From a bacterium (GTDB lineage Bacteria > Desulfobacterota > DSWW01): DNA of 64,000 bases. Where the stretch lies: assembly GCA_028277985.1 (NCBI GenBank), contig JANQFG010000069.1, positions 109,887 to 173,886 on the forward strand, written 5' to 3'. Positions 27,288 to 34,691 of this stretch are shown in pieces (position 1 is the stretch's first letter; the number at the start of each line of letters is the position of its first letter). A program made the position numbers and the translations under genes. The notes beneath the pieces are model-generated. The model did not search any database and had not been told where the DNA came from. It was given only the letters and a program-made list of their open reading frames with translations.

Positions 27288-27713
27288 CTAATCCACTCTG
27301 GTCAAGGCAGCCACGGTGGCTCCGTGCTTTTCAGGGTATTCCGCCAGGACGATTTCAACTCCGTAGGAGCCTTTCGGATGGAAGGCAACCTCACGCATGG
27401 CGCCAACCGTGACGTCACCCGCCACCTTCATCCCCTTTGCCTCGAATTTCTTGATCATTTCGTCCATGTTCTTCACCTTCAACACCAGGGCCCACAGGCC
27501 TTCCCCTCTCTCCTCCAGGAACCGGCCGATGATGGTGCCGGGATGGGTGGACTCGATCAACTCCAGCCCGGAGGCGCTGTAGCCCCCCCTCATTCCCAGT
27601 TGTTCGCTTGAACCGACGATGTCGAATTCGATGCCCAGGAGATCGGAAAAAAACTCTGCTGCCTTGTCGAGGTCCTTCACGGCGATGGCAATACGGTCGA
27701 TCTTCTCGAACAT
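27288..27713 (-). CDS. VOC-superfamily (methylmalonyl-CoA-epimerase-like) protein lacking metal ligands
   Basis: A 141-aa protein of the VOC fold, closest in pattern to methylmalonyl-CoA epimerase: KIDRIAIAVKDLDKA (residues 4-18), GEGLWALVLKVKN near 70, and EIVLAEYPEK near 120. In true epimerases the first motif has His where this has Arg8, and the GEGLHH motif has His where this has Trp/Ala; only the last Glu is kept. It therefore may not bind the usual Co2+ and could be a binding protein or an enzyme of another mechanism. The ribosome site GGAGG is strong. Confidence 0.75.
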   Translation of the reverse strand: MFEKIDRIAIAVKDLDKAAEFFSDLLGIEFDIVGSSEQLGMRGGYSASGLELIESTHPGTIIGRFLEERGEGLWALVLKVKNMDEMIKKFEAKGMKVAGDVTVGAMREVAFHPKGSYGVEIVLAEYPEKHGATVAALTRVD

Positions 27714-27738
27714 GGGTGTTCCTCCGTAAGGTTTGAGG

Positions 27739-28671
27739 CTAGCGCCAGACGACGTTAGGGGGCCTACGCCTGACCGTTCTTCTGAATTTCTGGTTCTCGT
27801 ACCCGAGACTCATGGCACCGTAGCATTTGTGTTGCTTCGGGATCTCGAGCCGTTTTCTGACCTTGGCGTCAAAATTCGGGATGATCTGGAGGAACCCGTT
27901 GAAGCAGCAACCGACCTTGAGGGTCTGCGCCATGAGAGAAGCCTGGTAAAGGGACACAGCGTTGCCGAAACCGACGATCTCGTCCCATTTCTTTCCATGA
28001 ACCATCATCAGGGCAGGGGCGTTGTAAAAGAGCCGATCATCCCCCATCTTGTTCCAGCGATCCTGCCAATCCTCGAGAATCGGTATGTAGTAGTTGAAGG
28101 TATCCAGGGTCTCGCTTCCCATGAACAGGGATGCGGGTTTCGCGAGTTTCTGTAGTTTCCTGAACATGGTGAGCGCGCCTTCCAGCACGGCACCCCGCAA
28201 CCATTCGATTTCTTCCGGGGAGGTAACAACGATGTAGTGCACATCCGGACGATTTCCCCCCGTGGGTGCGTATCTTCCGGCATCCAGGATCTTTTCCAAA
28301 ACCGGCCGGGAGAGGGGCTTGTCCTTGTACTTGCGTACGGATCTGCGGGCACGAAACAGGAGTTGGAGGGATTTGGAGGAGGGGAAATCCTCGAATTTGT
28401 AAGGGCGGTTGTCTGTCCTCATGGCGAGGGGATCCTGAATGGCGCCTGTCGGACAGACGGATACGCAATGCCCGCATTCAACGCAGTCTATACCTCGTGC
28501 GATGAAAGGCATTCCGTCCCGCATCTCGATGATGAGGGCCGCGCACTCCTTCTGGCAAATGCCGCAGCCCGTGCACTTCTTCTCGACGATCTTCGGAAAG
28601 GCGGGCATCGGTTTCGGCGGCGGGCTTTGCGTTGCCTCCAGGATCCAATCCAGAACGTCATTCAGTTTCAT
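27739..28671 (-). CDS. Nitroreductase-family protein with N-terminal 2[4Fe-4S] ferredoxin domain
   Basis: A 310-aa protein; ATG 28671 is chosen over 28749 because GGGGAG lies six bases upstream and the upper start would overlap the next gene. Residues about 25-75 carry two Fe-S motifs, KCTGCGICQKEC and DCVECGHCVSVCP. The rest is a nitroreductase fold (RARRSVRKYKDKPLSRPVLE near 103, then RYAPTGGNRPDVHY). Such fusions pass electrons from ferredoxin to FMN, and are common in anaerobes as enone, quinone or aromatic reductases. It lies within the catabolic block between an SDR and the VOC gene. Confidence 0.85.
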   Translation of the reverse strand: MKLNDVLDWILEATQSPPPKPMPAFPKIVEKKCTGCGICQKECAALIIEMRDGMPFIARGIDCVECGHCVSVCPTGAIQDPLAMRTDNRPYKFEDFPSSKSLQLLFRARRSVRKYKDKPLSRPVLEKILDAGRYAPTGGNRPDVHYIVVTSPEEIEWLRGAVLEGALTMFRKLQKLAKPASLFMGSETLDTFNYYIPILEDWQDRWNKMGDDRLFYNAPALMMVHGKKWDEIVGFGNAVSLYQASLMAQTLKVGCCFNGFLQIIPNFDAKVRKRLEIPKQHKCYGAMSLGYENQKFRRTVRRRPPNVVWR

Positions 28672-28694
28672 ACATTCTCCCCTTCGATTCTTCG

Positions 28695-29585
28695 TCAAGC
28701 AGGAGTCGACGGTGCAACGAGTCCGGTGAGTTGTTCGCTCACCAGCCATAGAGTCCTTGCCACCGATCGGTCCAGAGCGCGAGGAAAGGGCTTCTCCAGA
28801 TGGGTCATGTTGAAGTACCTGCCCGATCGGCTCTCCACATCGGGGCTGGCAGCCAGGTAATACATGGCTGCGCCCGCATGGGACGTCGGTTGGAGCATCC
28901 GGTCGATGACAAGCTTGCGGAAGGTCCTGTAGACGATGCCGTTGTTGAGCCCGATGTTGCTGCGGACCTCGCCCGGGTGGGCGGCAACCACGGTCACACC
29001 GGTCCCCTTCAAGCGATGTCCCAGTTCCCTGGTGAACATGATTGCTGCCGTCTTCGATGCACCGTAGCCCTTCAGGCCTCGGTATTTCCGCTTCTTCCAG
29101 TTGAGATCGTTCAAGTCCAGGCCGCCGAACTGATGGCCCTTGGAACTCACGTTGAGGATACGGGACGGTGCGCTCTCCTTGATTCGATCGAGCAGCAGGT
29201 GGGTGAGGAGAAAGACGGCCAGGTAGTTGACCGCGAATACGGCCTCGAATCCGTCCACCGTGACGATGCGACGGGTGTTGTACAGGCCGGCGTTGTTGAT
29301 CAACACGTGGATCTTCGGGTAACGATCCAGGAGGGTTCGAGCTAGCTTCCGTACCTCGTCCATGCTCGAGAGGTCGGCGAGGATCAGATCGACCGGCCCT
29401 TTGGCCGCGGCCTGGATCTTCGTCTTCGCCTGCTCGCCCAGCATCCGGCTGCAGCAGACCATGACCAGATGGGCGCCGTTTCCGGCCAGCTGCAGGGAAG
29501 TCTCGAACCCTACACCGGAGTCCGCGCCGGTGACGATGCAGACACGGCCCTCCATCCGTACATCCGTAGACTTCTGCTCTTTCAT
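28695..29585 (-). CDS. Retinol-dehydrogenase-like SDR
   Basis: A 296-aa extended SDR. TGADSGVG near residue 19 is the cofactor site, NNAG near 95 the structural motif, and NVSS near 145 with YGASK near 173 the catalytic residues. The pattern, including the long loop FGGLDLNDLNWKKRKY, resembles the RDH/WW-oxidoreductase branch, which acts on hydrophobic alcohols such as retinol and steroids. ATG 29585 has a weak ribosome site; the Met at residue 11 is an alternative start. It is 16 bp downstream of the SnoaL-like gene and 23 bp upstream of the nitroreductase. Confidence 0.8.
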   Translation of the reverse strand: MKEQKSTDVRMEGRVCIVTGADSGVGFETSLQLAGNGAHLVMVCCSRMLGEQAKTKIQAAAKGPVDLILADLSSMDEVRKLARTLLDRYPKIHVLINNAGLYNTRRIVTVDGFEAVFAVNYLAVFLLTHLLLDRIKESAPSRILNVSSKGHQFGGLDLNDLNWKKRKYRGLKGYGASKTAAIMFTRELGHRLKGTGVTVVAAHPGEVRSNIGLNNGIVYRTFRKLVIDRMLQPTSHAGAAMYYLAASPDVESRSGRYFNMTHLEKPFPRALDRSVARTLWLVSEQLTGLVAPSTPA

Positions 29586-29601
29586 CCTGGGTCCCCGTGG
29601 G

Positions 29602-30051
29602 CTAACCCATCACGTTGTGCATGAACCACCGGTACATTTTTCCCATGACCGGGATTGCATCCAAGGAGTCACCCCAGAGATCGTAATAGTCGCGATGGAG
29701 CGAAATCAGCCCGTCTTCATCCACATTCAACCGCGTTGCCCCGTGAATCGGCGTCAGGGGCGTTCCGCGAAAGCTCACGGTCATGGTCCATTCCACGAAG
29801 AAGATGTTCCCCCCGTTCTGGCCCATGCTGTGGATATCCATGTAGATCTCCGAACAACGCTTCTCGAGGCGCTCACACATCTGTATGAACGGGTCTCTTC
29901 CCCGGAAGGACTGAACGCTGTCGTGAAAGAGGCAATCAGGGTGGTAGTGTGGATAGAGCTGGGAGTAATCAGGGACCTTCCCCTTGCCGTAGGGGCTCAT
30001 CCAGATCTCTTCCAGCCTCTCCAATGTCATGACTTCTTTCTTCTCTGCCAT
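29602..30051 (-). CDS. SnoaL-like polyketide-cyclase-fold protein
   Basis: A 149-aa protein. The open frame extends to 30558 but the upstream part overlaps the HpaB/AbfD-like gene; ATG 30051 has GGAGGC immediately before it. The SnoaL pattern is clear: HPDCLFHDSVQSFRGRDPF near residue 43, GATRLNVDEDGLISLHRDYYD near 108. The family includes small cyclases, epoxide hydrolases and ketosteroid-isomerase-like enzymes. It lies 53 bp after the HpaB/AbfD-like gene in the same direction and probably works on a product of it. Confidence 0.75.
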   Translation of the reverse strand: MAEKKEVMTLERLEEIWMSPYGKGKVPDYSQLYPHYHPDCLFHDSVQSFRGRDPFIQMCERLEKRCSEIYMDIHSMGQNGGNIFFVEWTMTVSFRGTPLTPIHGATRLNVDEDGLISLHRDYYDLWGDSLDAIPVMGKMYRWFMHNVMG

Positions 30052-30104
30052 GATGCCTCCCCTTTGTGTGGATCTTCCTTCCGGGGTCGAACCGTCGGTC
30101 AGGT

Positions 30105-31595
30105 CTAGACCTTGGGCGGATAATCCAGCAGGCCCTCGTAGAGTGGGTGTTCCTTGTCGGATTTGATCCTGGCAACCCTCCTTGCTGCAGCCTTGTACCT
30201 TTCCACATCGGCCAGGGCCAGAATGGACATCCGCTGGGTGGCCAGGGACCCCTCGCCGTGAATCGTCAGCGTCCCGTGCCAGGCCGACGTCAGATCCTTG
30301 ATGAGCCGAAAAGCCCGCATCCTGTCTTCCGCCTGAATGCCGTGTTTGCCCGTAAGGTACTTCTCCATCAGTTCTCGGGTTTCCGGGTTGAAGAAGTCCT
30401 TTGAGGACGGAACCGTGCAGACCAGACCCCCGGCGATGTCCTGCACGTTCTTCATGGCCTGATGATAGTTTTCGGCAAAGAAGAACTTGGCGATATTCGA
30501 GTACATCGGATTCGGATAGACCAGGTCCGATCCTGGGTCCTGCACCGGTTTCACGCAAGCCTGTTCGGCCAAGGCCTCCTCAGCCTCACAATACATGGTC
30601 AGCCACGCAAGCTTGTCCTGTACGTGGGAAACCCTTTCCAGGCCGTTGTATTCCGCGATCAGGAAAGCCGCCCCTGCAAGGATTTCGAGCTCCACGTATT
30701 TGTAGGAGTCGGCAAAGAGTCGATGAGAATTCCCAAAGGCGTAGGCCATGTCGCCGGAGTATTTCCATTCGCCGTCCATGAACACGTTCTCGTTCGGGAT
30801 GAAGACGTTGTCAAAGATGACGATCGCGTCTGCAAAGAAGATACTCGAACTGTAGGGATAGTCAAAGGTGTTGTCTATGTCGTCGATCTCGTGGTCCGTT
30901 GAGATCATGGTGATGCCCTTCGCATTGCATGGCACCGAGAATACGACCGCATAGTCCTTGTCTTCCTCCTTGTGGCGCCTGCAGGGGATGCAGATCATCT
31001 CGTTCGCGAGCGGGGCGAGGCTGATGTGGGCTTTGGCGCCACTGACGAAGATTCCGTCCTTGTTCCGGTCCACGACCCGGACATAGTAGTCCTGGTGGGG
31101 CACCTGCTTGGAAGGACGAAGACCTCTGTCGCCCTTGATGTCGGTTACGGCCCCGATAACGGCCGGGTCCTCCTTCAGAAGACGTTGCCGGTAAGCCTCG
31201 ACGCGCTCCCGATAGTTGCTTCCGGTCTGTCGATCCATTCGATCGCATACCACGGCGATCGCGTTGAGTGCGTCCTTGCCGGTCGTGTTGCTTCCGCCGG
31301 GAATTCCAAATCCCATGCGGGCCATCAGCTGGACGATTTCCCTTCTGCGGAGGAGGTCCTCCGTCGTCCTTTCGGGCTTGTGAAGAAAGCGCATGGGTTC
31401 ACCGTTCTCGTCCTCGTCGACGAAGAGGTCCCTGTACTTCGGGTCGTTGGCAACGATGTAGTCCAGCGCCATCTGGCTGAGGGTAATCTGCATGAAGGGA
31501 TGTTCTGTGACGTCTTTGATCCTCTCGCCACGAAAATAGACTACCCTGTCGTCCCTGATGCTTTGTTTGTACTCCTCCACTGTGCGGATTGCCAT
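30105..31595 (-). CDS. HpaB / 4-hydroxybutyryl-CoA-dehydratase-family flavoprotein without Fe-S ligands
   Basis: A 496-aa protein with the acyl-CoA-dehydrogenase-like fold shared by 4-hydroxyphenylacetate 3-hydroxylase (HpaB) and 4-hydroxybutyryl-CoA dehydratase (AbfD). The length and the AbfD-like GKDALNAI (near residue 120) and TDHEIDDIDNTFDYPYSS segments fit the family. In AbfD a [4Fe-4S] cluster is held by Cys99, Cys103, His292 and Cys299; here the first pair is replaced by Gly/Asn/Thr (PGGSNTTGKDA) and the last by Tyr/Ser, with only the His kept. It therefore probably uses flavin alone. It has a strong AAGGAGGAG site and its own promoter (31693-31721), heading the catabolic block. Confidence 0.75.
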   Translation of the reverse strand: MAIRTVEEYKQSIRDDRVVYFRGERIKDVTEHPFMQITLSQMALDYIVANDPKYRDLFVDEDENGEPMRFLHKPERTTEDLLRRREIVQLMARMGFGIPGGSNTTGKDALNAIAVVCDRMDRQTGSNYRERVEAYRQRLLKEDPAVIGAVTDIKGDRGLRPSKQVPHQDYYVRVVDRNKDGIFVSGAKAHISLAPLANEMICIPCRRHKEEDKDYAVVFSVPCNAKGITMISTDHEIDDIDNTFDYPYSSSIFFADAIVIFDNVFIPNENVFMDGEWKYSGDMAYAFGNSHRLFADSYKYVELEILAGAAFLIAEYNGLERVSHVQDKLAWLTMYCEAEEALAEQACVKPVQDPGSDLVYPNPMYSNIAKFFFAENYHQAMKNVQDIAGGLVCTVPSSKDFFNPETRELMEKYLTGKHGIQAEDRMRAFRLIKDLTSAWHGTLTIHGEGSLATQRMSILALADVERYKAAARRVARIKSDKEHPLYEGLLDYPPKV

Positions 31596-31692
31596 GGGTG
31601 TTCTCCTCCTTGAGAAGGCTTGAGTGGTTCAAATGGAAGACACTTGGTATGAACGGACGTTTTTACCCTCTGTAATGAAAAGCGTTGAATGG

Positions 31693-31721
31693 ATTGTACA
31701 ATCTATTGGTTGAATGGTCAA
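31693..31721 (-). promoter_or_regulatory. Sigma70 promoter of the catabolic operon
   Basis: On the minus strand TTGACC (31716-31721) is followed after 17 bp by TACAAT (31693-31698), near consensus. The -10 lies within a perfect palindrome ATTGTACAAT (31693-31702). It drives the HpaB/AbfD-like gene starting at 31595. Confidence 0.7.
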
Positions 31722-31731
31722 ATAATTTTTT

Positions 31732-31744
31732 AACCAACCGGTCA
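31732..31744 (-). promoter_or_regulatory. Candidate TetR-type operator motif
   Basis: On the minus strand TGACCGGTTGGTT lies 10 bp upstream of the -35 box and contains the palindrome ACCGGT. A near-identical TGACCGGTGGTTT is in the leader of the acetyl-CoA-synthase operon (46752-46764), suggesting a shared regulator such as the TetR protein at 32526. Confidence 0.4.
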
Positions 31745-31808
31745 ATTGTTCGGGCGAAACCGGCCTTGAGTTGTTAGAAGCCGTATGAATCAGCATTTCG
31801 TTAACGAT

Positions 31809-32387
31809 TCAAGCCTGTTTGGCCGTTGAAATCGTCGACACAAACCGTTCCGAATGGGTGAATTCGCTTGTTTCACGTCGCGGTGGCGCTTTCGGTGCGG
31901 CGGCCGCGTAGCCCAAAGGCATCAACAACAAGACTTCGTACGCTGCGGGAACCTCCAGGAGTTCCCTCGCCTTGTCGTGGTCGAAAAAGCCGACCATGAC
32001 GGTCGCCAAACCGACCGCATGCGCTGCGAGGGCGAGGTTCTGCGCCGCACTTCCGAGGTGGAACATGTACCACCAGTCTCCGAATTTTGTGCTGACATCC
32101 TTCTCCTTCCGGTACTCATCCGGGATCTTCACCTTGGCGCACAGGATGAGCAGAACCGGTGCCTGGATGATCGCCTTCCTGGCCGGGTTGTACCCGCCGA
32201 GGGTCTCCTGAAGGGCCTGCTTGGTTCGAGGCTCCTTGACGACGATCACTTCCCATGGCTGGATGTTGCCACCGGAAGGGGTCCAGCGCACGGCCTCCAG
32301 CACCTGATCCAGGAGCTGGACCGGGACATCTTGCTCCTGATACTTGCGAATGCTTCGTCTGCCCGCGACGATTTCCTGGAAATCCAT
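31809..32387 (-). CDS. Nitroreductase-family oxidoreductase
   Basis: A 192-aa FMN nitroreductase-fold protein. The N-terminal RRSIRKYQEQDVP (near residue 10) and TPSGGNIQPWEVIVV (near 37) are the FMN-binding motifs, and GLATVMVG near 134 the C-terminal contact. ATG 32387 is preferred to 32417 because AGAGGGTAGGC lies upstream. It stands apart from the operon promoter at 31693, 139 bp after the TetR gene. Members reduce nitro groups, quinones, enones or flavins; no specific substrate can be assigned. Confidence 0.8.
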   Translation of the reverse strand: MDFQEIVAGRRSIRKYQEQDVPVQLLDQVLEAVRWTPSGGNIQPWEVIVVKEPRTKQALQETLGGYNPARKAIIQAPVLLILCAKVKIPDEYRKEKDVSTKFGDWWYMFHLGSAAQNLALAAHAVGLATVMVGFFDHDKARELLEVPAAYEVLLLMPLGYAAAAPKAPPRRETSEFTHSERFVSTISTAKQA

Positions 32388-32503
32388 AGTGCCTACCCTC
32401 TCAAGCATCGGATCCATGGGCCCTCAGCCGGTCCGTGACCCCCTGTGCTCGCGTGCGTGGGAACTACACCCCAGACACGTTCCCGAGGGGTTGTAGGCGG
32501 GGC

Positions 32504-32556
32504 CTGACCCCTGACCCCTGACCCCCTATTTCGCCCTTTGCCCTTTGCCCTTTCGC
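32504..32556. repeat. Short simple repeats at the TetR gene 3' end
   Basis: CTGACCC occurs three times in tandem at about 32504-32524, followed by tandem GCCCTTT units. The second set codes, on the minus strand, the low-complexity Lys/Arg/Gly tail of the TetR protein. Confidence 0.6.
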
Positions 32557-33254
32557 TTTTCGCCTTTTCCAGATTGACCCCTGCTTCCCGACGCCCGTGT
32601 TTTCGCCTTGCTCCTGGCCGCAGGAGGTTTCACGGACAACCCCCTCTGGATCATCTCGAAACAGAGCGAGAGAAGGTCGTCCACGTGCCTAGGTTCCACT
32701 TTCATTCGTTCCCGTGTAATGGCCAGCTGGGTGATTCCGGTGAAGGAACCCCAAAGGATGTTTGCCACATGCCACGGATTGACCGAAGAGAGAGAGCCGT
32801 TGTCGACGACCTTCTGGACCTGGGCGCTGAGAAGATTGAGGATGTTGGTTGCCTGGTCGTTGAGATGGTCCGAGAGAACGGGGGAGAGCTTTGCCTGCAT
32901 GTCTTCCTGCTGCATGACCATGAAGATTCGAAAATAACTCGTGTGTTCGTTGTAGAACCGGAAAAGGGTTGCTGCCGTCTCATCGAGCAACCGGTCGGGG
33001 GCAGGTTTACTGTCCTCCATTTCCTTGAGGAGCCCGATCAGGATGTCCAGGCCCTGGGTGAGCAGGGAGAAATAGAGATCCTCTTTGCTCTTGAAGTAGA
33101 TGTAGATCGTGCCCTTTGCGAGCTCGGCGCGCTCGGCAATCTGATCGATGGTGGCGGCGTGAAACCCGACCTGGTTGAAGATATCGTAGGCGGCGTCGAG
33201 GATTTGCCGGTGCCGCATGAGCTTTTCGCGGGCTTTGCGTTCAGCGGTTCCCAT
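32526..33254 (-). CDS. TetR-family transcriptional regulator
   Basis: A 242-aa regulator. The helix-turn-helix is at about residues 15-62 (ILDAAYDIFNQVGFHAATI, then AELAKGTIYIYFKSKEDLY), followed by a helical ligand domain with FFRIFMVMQQ-like aromatic content. The C-terminal about 25 residues (RSKAKTRASGSRGQSGKGEK and on) are low-complexity and basic, encoded by simple repeats. It is 21 bp downstream of the FwdA-like gene and thus probably co-transcribed with the acetyl-CoA-synthase operon, which it may autoregulate together with the catabolic block through TGACCGGT-type sites. Confidence 0.85.
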   Translation of the reverse strand: MGTAERKAREKLMRHRQILDAAYDIFNQVGFHAATIDQIAERAELAKGTIYIYFKSKEDLYFSLLTQGLDILIGLLKEMEDSKPAPDRLLDETAATLFRFYNEHTSYFRIFMVMQQEDMQAKLSPVLSDHLNDQATNILNLLSAQVQKVVDNGSLSSVNPWHVANILWGSFTGITQLAITRERMKVEPRHVDDLLSLCFEMIQRGLSVKPPAARSKAKTRASGSRGQSGKGEKRKGKGQRAK

Positions 33255-33275
33255 GGGTCTCCAACTCCTCCTCTG

Positions 33276-34691
33276 TTACGGGCCGGTAGGCCCTTCCCCC
33301 TGCAGTGGGCGAGCATCAAGGTGCTCGACGCGGAGCGTGGGGTTCTGCAATAGGTCTGTTTGCGACAAACCGGACAGCTCCACGTCTACCTCGCGGGAGC
33401 GCGTCGCAATAGGTGGTCTTCTGTCGGTGAATTCCCCCTTCTCACGGACGACCACACCGTCCTTGACCAGGCACCAGCAATCTCGAAGGGCCGTCTCTGT
33501 TTCCTCTCCGGTCCGGTCCGGCTCAAGGTCGTAGACAGCGAGATTCGCCCGGGCGCCTGCGCGAAGATGGCCCAAATCGTCCAGCCCGATGGAACGGGCC
33601 GGCACCAGCCGTGTTTGCCGTGCCCATTCGTAGAGATCGAAGGGTACACCACCGAGTATCCCCCGGAGTTGCCCGGGCCGGGCACTCGGGGCGAGGAGCC
33701 AGGCTGCGACCTGGGGCATTCCGCCGAACTGGCCCCCCGCAGGACCGGAGGCGCCGAGGGCCAACTTGAAGGAAGGGGGGACTTCCCTGAGAAGTGACCA
33801 GCCGGCCTTGATGAGCGGGTGGTCCAGGGGCATGGGTCGAGTATGGAGAGAGAGCGGCGTCTGGAGTCCTAGATCCAGACTGAGCGATGCCCCTTGCACT
33901 GTGTTATCCGGCGCTGCGACGAGTTGTTCACTGCCGGTGCTGAGGCCCAGGTCCGCGCTCCCTCCATCTGCCAGGAACCTCTTTGCCTGCTCGAGAGCCG
34001 GATCCGAATCCAGGGCCATGCCGAGACCGGCGATATGAAAACGGGCCGGGTGGGAGATTTCGTTGTCCAGGAGCCCGGGCATGCCCCACACATGGATCGG
34101 GAGGATCTCGGGATCCTCCAGGAGAGACAGGAAGGAGAGGACCTTCTTGGCGCTGAGGTTCTTCTGGATGTAGTGCCGTTGTTGGTGACGAAGGTACGGG
34201 AAGGGCAGGCAGAGAGCAGCGGCTCCGGACAGGCGGAGCAGGGCGCGGGCCAGACGGCAGAAATCGGCGGGCTGGTTGGCGCGGATCGACTGCCCCATGT
34301 CCCTCAAGTCGATACAGACACTGGTGGAGGTATCCACATAGGGGATACGCCGGAGTGTGTGATGGACGAGACCAGCCGTCATCAGGGTCGTGAATGGATG
34401 ATGAACGTGCACATACCCCATGCGGGCGTACGTACTGCCTATTTCGTCCGGGGCTGGGGATTCCTGGAACATCCGGGTGAGGAGATGCCCATGCGCGGCG
34501 AAGTGACAGTGGGGGTCAATTCCTCCTGCGAGAAGGGGGCGCCCTTCGGCCTGGATGGTTGTTTGGGGATCATCGAAGGGCTCGCATATCCTGCCTCCTG
34601 ATACGTACAGGTCGCGCACGTCCCCTCGCAGATCCTGGGAGGGATCATAGACGCGGGCCTCTTTGATCAAGATTTTCTCTGAGTCGGCCAT
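33276..34691 (-). CDS. FwdA-like (formylmethanofuran dehydrogenase subunit A) homologue with depleted active site
   Basis: A 471-aa amidohydrolase-superfamily protein, about 100 residues shorter than archaeal FwdA. AGGIDPHCHFA (residues 55-65) keeps the His-x-His pair (61, 63), and ARMGYVHVHHPF and GHLRAGARANLAVYDLEPD match FwdA. By eye alignment the other metal ligands are missing: the carboxylated Lys in FwdA IKLVNPGG is LCLPFPY here, the second His of HVH is Trp (IHVWG), and the catalytic Asp in TTDHPNGGPF is replaced (ALGASGPAGGQF). Formyl hydrolysis as in Fwd/Fhc is therefore unlikely; a structural or binding role is inferred. The start ATG overlaps the FwdB-like stop by one base. Confidence 0.8.
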   Translation of the reverse strand: MADSEKILIKEARVYDPSQDLRGDVRDLYVSGGRICEPFDDPQTTIQAEGRPLLAGGIDPHCHFAAHGHLLTRMFQESPAPDEIGSTYARMGYVHVHHPFTTLMTAGLVHHTLRRIPYVDTSTSVCIDLRDMGQSIRANQPADFCRLARALLRLSGAAALCLPFPYLRHQQRHYIQKNLSAKKVLSFLSLLEDPEILPIHVWGMPGLLDNEISHPARFHIAGLGMALDSDPALEQAKRFLADGGSADLGLSTGSEQLVAAPDNTVQGASLSLDLGLQTPLSLHTRPMPLDHPLIKAGWSLLREVPPSFKLALGASGPAGGQFGGMPQVAAWLLAPSARPGQLRGILGGVPFDLYEWARQTRLVPARSIGLDDLGHLRAGARANLAVYDLEPDRTGEETETALRDCWCLVKDGVVVREKGEFTDRRPPIATRSREVDVELSGLSQTDLLQNPTLRVEHLDARPLQGEGPTGP

